The notes under the pieces are model-generated. The model searched no databases. It had not been told where the DNA came from and saw only the letters and a program-made list of their open reading frames with translations. A program made the translations under genes and the position numbers. From Morella rubra (lineage: Eukaryota; Streptophyta; Magnoliopsida; Fagales; Myricaceae), in the NCBI GenBank assembly GCA_003952965.2, contig CM025855.1, positions 37,086,287 through 37,150,286 of the forward strand: a DNA stretch of 64,000 nucleotides, read 5' to 3'. Below are positions 59,166-64,000 of the stretch, piece by piece; the stretch's first letter is position 1, and each line of letters opens with the position of its first letter.

Positions 59166-59172
59166 AAGGATT

Positions 59173-60260
59173 TAGGCAACCCAAGAGGGGGGTGAATTGG
59201 GTTTCCAAACTTTTTCGCTTTTAACCCCTAAAGTCGTGTTTGCAAAGTAAAGACTAATTTAGCACAAGTATATATAGATGCGATAAGAATAAGTGTAAAT
59301 GTAAAGAGTAGTTAAGAGAAAAAACACATGTGATTTTTAGGTGGTTCGGCAAAACCGCCTACATCCCCCTCAAGCTCCTTTTACCGAGCCTTTCAGTTTT
59401 CCCTATCTTCAAATAGTACACACTAGCTTCTGTGCTAGAGAACCTTACAAGTGCTTTCCCGGACTCAACACTCAAACCCCACATGATTTTCGGGCTCACC
59501 ACTCACAACACAACCAGATGTGAAAATGTAATTTGTGTGAATGATATGAGAAATATAAATAATAAAGGTTTAAGATATTTCTCAAGCTATGTAAAATGAT
59601 ATGTGTCGATTCTCTCTTGTTTAGAGACAATAGGAAGGTCTTTTTATAGGCCACATGAAAAACTAAGTTTCTAGCCGTTAGGAATATTACCGTTGTACGT
59701 TGTTTGTACCGGTCGACCGCTTCAGGTTACCGTTACCCACGGTCATATTGTCAGAACTTCAACGGATCTATTTTAAATCATAGACCAGTCGACCGCTACA
59801 CCAAGCGTCAAAGTCCAGTCGACTTCTTCAACTTAAGCACATGATCGGTTCATTTAAAACTATGATTTTGACCATTTTGAAACACCAATTTTAAGGACTA
59901 ACTTTCCATAAGTATATAAAGGATTTGAAAGTTTAATTGGGATATTTTAAAACCATTTAAAAACATTTTGATTTTCAAAAAGAGGTAAAAAGGGGGTTTA
60001 TGCACGTTTTGAAAATGATATGCAAGTGTGATGATCAAATCCTTTGTCAAAAGTGAAACTAAAGAGTTACAAGATTAAAACCCTATGGTCTTGAATCTTC
60101 ACTATTTGAGCTTCTTTGCATCTTCTCTGATCTTCATGATTCTTGTTTTTGGCTCTTTGATAAAAATGTCTTTGTCTTTGAAGATGTCCATTTGTAAACT
60201 TAATCATTTATTGAAATCATCAAAATATCGATTGTGAACAAAAGCCAACATTGAGTTCGT
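59173..60260 (+). repeat. GAGGGGGGTGAATTG repeat family, copy 3
   Basis: It starts CAACCCAAGAGGGGGGTGAA. Then come TTTTTAGGTGGTTCGGC (59335), CTAGCTTCTGTGCTAGAGAA, a zone with GGTCGACCGC and AGTCGAC motifs (59710-59830), and an end near CATCAAAATATCG (60217). It is the most complete unsplit copy here, about 1.1 kb. No coding sequence is evident and borders are estimates. Confidence 0.6.
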
Positions 60261-60279
60261 TCAGGAGTGTTAACCATTG

Positions 60280-61327
60280 AACTCTGGATTTTTGCTACCA
60301 CAGTCGATGCTTCCTTTGTGGTGTTCATCCATAAGGGAATATAAATAATTATTGTAGGAGATCTTGCTCACATTAGGAGGTTGTTGTCGGATTCGGCTGA
60401 GCCTTAATGGTAAGCATTTTGAATCTATCTCTATTGAAACCAAACTTAGATTTTTTCCAAGATTTGAAGGCTTTGCTAGGAGGTCTGGCTCTTCCCGTGG
60501 CTTTCGAAGTGTTAGGTAAGACGGGTTCTTCACGTGGGCTGATTTGGAGTGTCGTTGAGCTTCCATTTTGGCTTTCTTTGGGTGTTGCGGTGTCTTAGGA
60601 TTTGGGCTTTGATTTCTATGGGGCTGCCGCGTAGAGTTTATGGGCTACATGAGTAGTGGGTTGCCCCTCTGTTCCCTTGTGGGCTATGTATTTGTTTACT
60701 ATCTAAGTGACTTTGACTTATTTTTATTCTATACTATTTCTGCATTTTTTTCTGTTCTTTTTCATTACGTCTGGAAAAGAATACTATTGTTCGTTTTACT
60801 GGAAAAAAACTACTCAACTTAAAAGTTTTAATTTAAAATGTTTTTCAAAGGAAAGAAATTGTGGGGTCATATTGATGATTCTATAAAGGTTCCCACTAAC
60901 GCCAAGGAGCTAGTTGAATGGTAGACCCGGGATGCTAAAGTTGTTTCTTGGTTGTTGGGCTTAATTGAGCCTCATCTTGTGTTACCAATCTCCGTTGTTT
61001 TTTTACTACAGCAAAGGCGATGTGGGACTATTTGCATCACATTTATAATCAAGCCAACAATGCTCGGAAGCTTTAATTGGAATTCGAGCTCTCCAATTCC
61101 AATCAAGGTAATTTAACTATTGAGCAATTCTATGCTGGTTTCATTAACCTCTAGACCGAGTATTCTAGTATTGTCCATTCAAAGGTTCCTACTGTGGCAC
61201 TTGCGGCTCTTTTCAAGAGGTTCATGCTAAGAGCTAAAGAGATCAATTCTTGATGAAACTCTGTCCTGAGTTTGAGACGGCACAAGCCAATTTGATGAAT
61301 CGTGATCTTGTCCCTTCATTGGACATT
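60280..61327 (+). mobile_element. Ty1-copia gag fossil
   Basis: From 60838 the translation MFFKGKKLWGHIDDSIKVP, then RDAKVVSWLLGLIEPHL, then DQFLMKLCPEFETAQANLMN and RDLVPSLD match the UBN2-type gag of plant copia elements. The upstream 550 bases look like its leader. The match stops abruptly at the R1 repeat starting at 61328, which therefore inserted into gag. No pol follows. It is broken, with several breaks. Confidence 0.7.
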
Positions 61328-62600
61328 GGTGTGCTGTCGTAGGCAACCAAATTAATAAAACCTATACTCCTAAAAATACATGTAGTGGTGCAGTAAGGAT
61401 CGTTCCCACGAGAGTATCTAGCCTAGTTTTATGCTACGTGAACAAGGATTGAGAGGGGGGGGTTTTTGAGTATAATGAAAACAATTTAAGAAAAAAAACT
61501 AAGGAACAATTCAAATTAAAGTATCGAAATCAATCAAAAGAACAAACTTGTCTAGGTTAACATCCACCATCGGAATTTTACAACTGATCATCGATGCAAA
61601 TATATATCAATTACACTTTGAATATTCACTGCTGGAACTATTTTCTATCTCTCCTTAGTCGTAGTTAATTAGAAAACAAGCAATCTAATTAACCCTAACT
61701 ACTAAACAACCCAAGACAAGTGCTAAAGGTTTAATCTAGTAGCAGCCTTAAGAATTAGAGAGATCGATGAAGCTAAACAACACAAGCACAAGCGGTTGCA
61801 TTTAATTTAGTCGTTTTTCTTCCTAAGATCTAATGATTTCTGACGCAACAAATCATTAAATCTTAGTTGCTTCACAAATTAGAGGGATCAAACAATTACG
61901 GATTTGATATCTAACCCAGCATTAGATTGAAACAAATAATAAACTAGTAGGCCTCTAGTTATTAAACGAGACAATCATGAAAATAGGCATAGAATAACAT
62001 CCAATACTCAAAGCATAAATTGAACAATGAAAATAAATTAGATCTCACAGTTTTACTGATTCCAAGGCTTCCGTTTCCCTTCGACCAAGTATAAAAGTTT
62101 AGCCACGCAGGGCCATAAAGAAAACTCGAAGGAGAAGTTCAAAGAATCAGAGATATGATGACGTTGAGAGACGCTAGTCAAACAAGTTTGATATGCGGGG
62201 CCATTACTCGACCACAGCGTATGCCTCTTCTACGAACTAATCAAGTGTTTATCTCTCCCTCCTCGAACACCCACATAGCCAATACTTCTCCAATAAATTA
62301 CTTAAAAACTATGACAATATACCCAAAATCATCCCATGAAGGAAAAGTATGTGAAGAACCTAAAAATAGAGACCTAATAAAACTGAGAGTGGAAAAGAGA
62401 TGCGGCGCGTATACCATCTGAATTTTCAATTTAGCACAAGTTCATCCGTGAAATACACACAAAAAATTAACACGGTTCTATATCCCGGCAATCATCAGAT
62501 TTGCACATCTATTAGTCTCACACAAAACTATGCTCCAAACCTGAGCAGGAATACGCCCAAAACCCTACAGACCGATGTTCGTCCATCATAACAGCCAAAA
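61328..62600 (+). repeat. Dispersed repeat R1, copy 2
   Basis: Starting TGGTGTGCTGTCGTAGG, the first 800 bases (to about 62125, CTCGAAGGAGAAGTT) are nearly identical to 30047-30865. After that point similarity drops sharply and survives only as short islands (GACCTAATAAAACT, TTCGTCCATCAT) to about 62600. No clear target duplication on the right. It lies in a copia gag remnant. Confidence 0.65.
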
Positions 62601-64000
62601 CGATATAATTCCTTCGAGCTTAGGGTGCCATAATCTATTCTCCTTAAGAAACGGTTAATGGGTCTTTTTCCCACACGATGGTTGTTTTTTTAAAAAAAAA
62701 ATATAAAAGATTTTTAAAGAATTTTTGATAGAATTAGAATAACTTTGTGGTAGAGATGGTGAAGTTTTTAACATAAGGTTGTCTAAAGATATGGAAACAG
62801 TATTAAAGAATTTAATTATTGGGAAGTTTTTAAATAAAAAGGTGGAAGAGAGAAATAAGATGGATTTAATATAAAATTTTAAATATTAAAAAAATTTTAG
62901 GGTAGGTTAAGGGTTTGGAACACAAAAAAAAAAAGAAGATGAGAGAAACAGATATTGTTATAAATTTTTTATTTGAAAAAAAAAAACAATTATTTTGGCG
63001 GGGTGTTTTGTTTGTTTGGGAAAATGTTCCGTTAGGAAAATTGTGTAAAAAATGTATTGTTGGTTCTCGTGTTATGAAATTTTCTTTGAGATTTTTAGAT
63101 TGTTTCATTTTATTAAATTCGTTGAAAACCCATTTTAATAATTCTCACACCACAAGAGCTAACTATTATGAAAAAAACTTTTAACAAAACGGGACGTCAC
63201 TAGCTGGTCCTTCTTCCATACAACAACCAATTCCTGGCGAAATTAATCCTATACATCCACATTTTGCCTTTTTAAAAGGGGCAGGAGGCTAAAATCTATC
63301 TTCTTATATTTTGGACCTAAAAATGAGCCTTTAAGTTCTCTTCTATACTAGGACGTTGTGGGTGGCTAGGGCAGTAATTTTACCAACACACAAGGGGGTC
63401 CTACAAAAATATCATAACCACGAATTCCTGTCGGGAAGTTGACCGGAATGTGCCACCACCGAGGGTCTGGCGAAATCATATCTACACATTTCCATTCGTC
63501 CACTGTTATCAATATGACGAGTACCGATTCTGAGAATTCAAGCCTTTGAAGAAAATTAAAAAAATAAAGGAAAAACAAAAGGAAATCGGTAAAGGAAAAA
63601 GAGGATAAAAAAAAATTGAAATAAATTTCAAAAAAACACAAAATATTAATTAAAAAAAAAAAAATCAATTATAACAAAAAAAAAAACTTAAAAATAAATA
63701 AAAATAAAAAAGGAATATTTATTTTAATAAGGTGTCGCGTGTTCCTTGTTTTACAATTTAATGTGTAATACGCACCCTTGCTCGCCATGTCCTGTTTTGT
63801 CATTAATAATATCATTATGTCAACACTCCTATTGTTTCCTATCATTCAGCTATATCCATTAATCGCTGAGCAAACTACCACAAGTTAACCACGTAGAGTA
63901 TTTAATAGTTCAATATTTTTGAATCAATTAAATAGTTTTTTATTCCTAGCCACCCAGAGGAAAGCCCAATCTGCTTAATTAGACCAAGGCTAACTTGGAT
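62601..64000. other. AT-rich DNA, no gene seen
   Basis: It contains long A and T runs and low-complexity stretches (62680-63000 and 63540-63720). Open frames are composed of Lys/Phe/Ile-rich low-complexity sequence and resemble no family. The last 300 bases are ordinary intergenic sequence. Confidence 0.5.

Noticed and set aside
62866-63668. Phe/Lys-rich open frames on both strands near 63 kb
   Set aside because: They are made of A and T runs and have no conserved content.

Overview
This window is nuclear DNA from a flowering plant, probably a eudicot. The evidence is an intron-rich gene of the land-plant BREVIS RADIX family, a second plant-type spliced gene, and a dense layer of plant transposons (Ty1-copia and Ty3-gypsy-like fossils, an En/Spm CACTA element, an L1-type LINE fragment, Mutator-like MITEs). 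Composition is AT-rich with long poly-A/T and TA/CT microsatellites, and there is one scaffold gap of about 100 N. The species cannot be told from the sequence. Nothing looks bacterial, organellar or recently viral.

Layout. 1-2326: a decayed copia element with both LTRs (the left one cut by the window edge). 2327-14700: AT-rich intergenic DNA with no gene I can support, a promoter-like or LTR-like block near 8.3-9.0 kb and a pyrimidine-rich block near 13 kb. 14718-23143: a BREVIS RADIX-like gene on the + strand with a TATA box, an AUG-free split leader, five coding exons and two BRX domains. In this assembly its first coding exon carries one extra base. 23144-24103: 3' flank and a GC-rich promoter-like block that ends where a long LTR begins.

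24104-43446 is a transposon nest: a long solo-LTR-like unit (24104-28456), a 417-bp LTR-derived unit with palindromic ends (28965-29381), then a 14-kb CACTA element (29420-43446) with matching termini, a 3-bp target duplication and decayed TNP2 and Ptta-type transposase genes. The CACTA has been invaded by at least four younger elements, one of which (about 37739-42765) was itself split by a 3.7-kb LTR at 38489-42228.

43447-53900: a 306-bp MITE with a perfect 9-bp target duplication, a local tandem duplication, a mixed direct and inverted repeat arrangement, the gap, another LTR, a reverse-strand copia fossil and two further MITEs. 53948-56652: a three-exon gene on the - strand for a conserved plant protein of unknown function (516 residues, Lys/Arg-rich stretch), with one GC-AG intron. 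Its 5' end abuts a copia leader. 56700-62600: copia leader and gag remnants, two more copies of the repeat family that split the CACTA, a LINE fragment and a second copy of a 1.4-kb dispersed repeat. 62600-64000: AT-rich DNA with no gene seen.

The two host genes have no evident functional link. I found no undescribed multi-gene system. The most unusual material is the nested transposon architecture, the palindromic LTR-derived unit and the GTCGAC-palindrome arrays shared by one repeat family.
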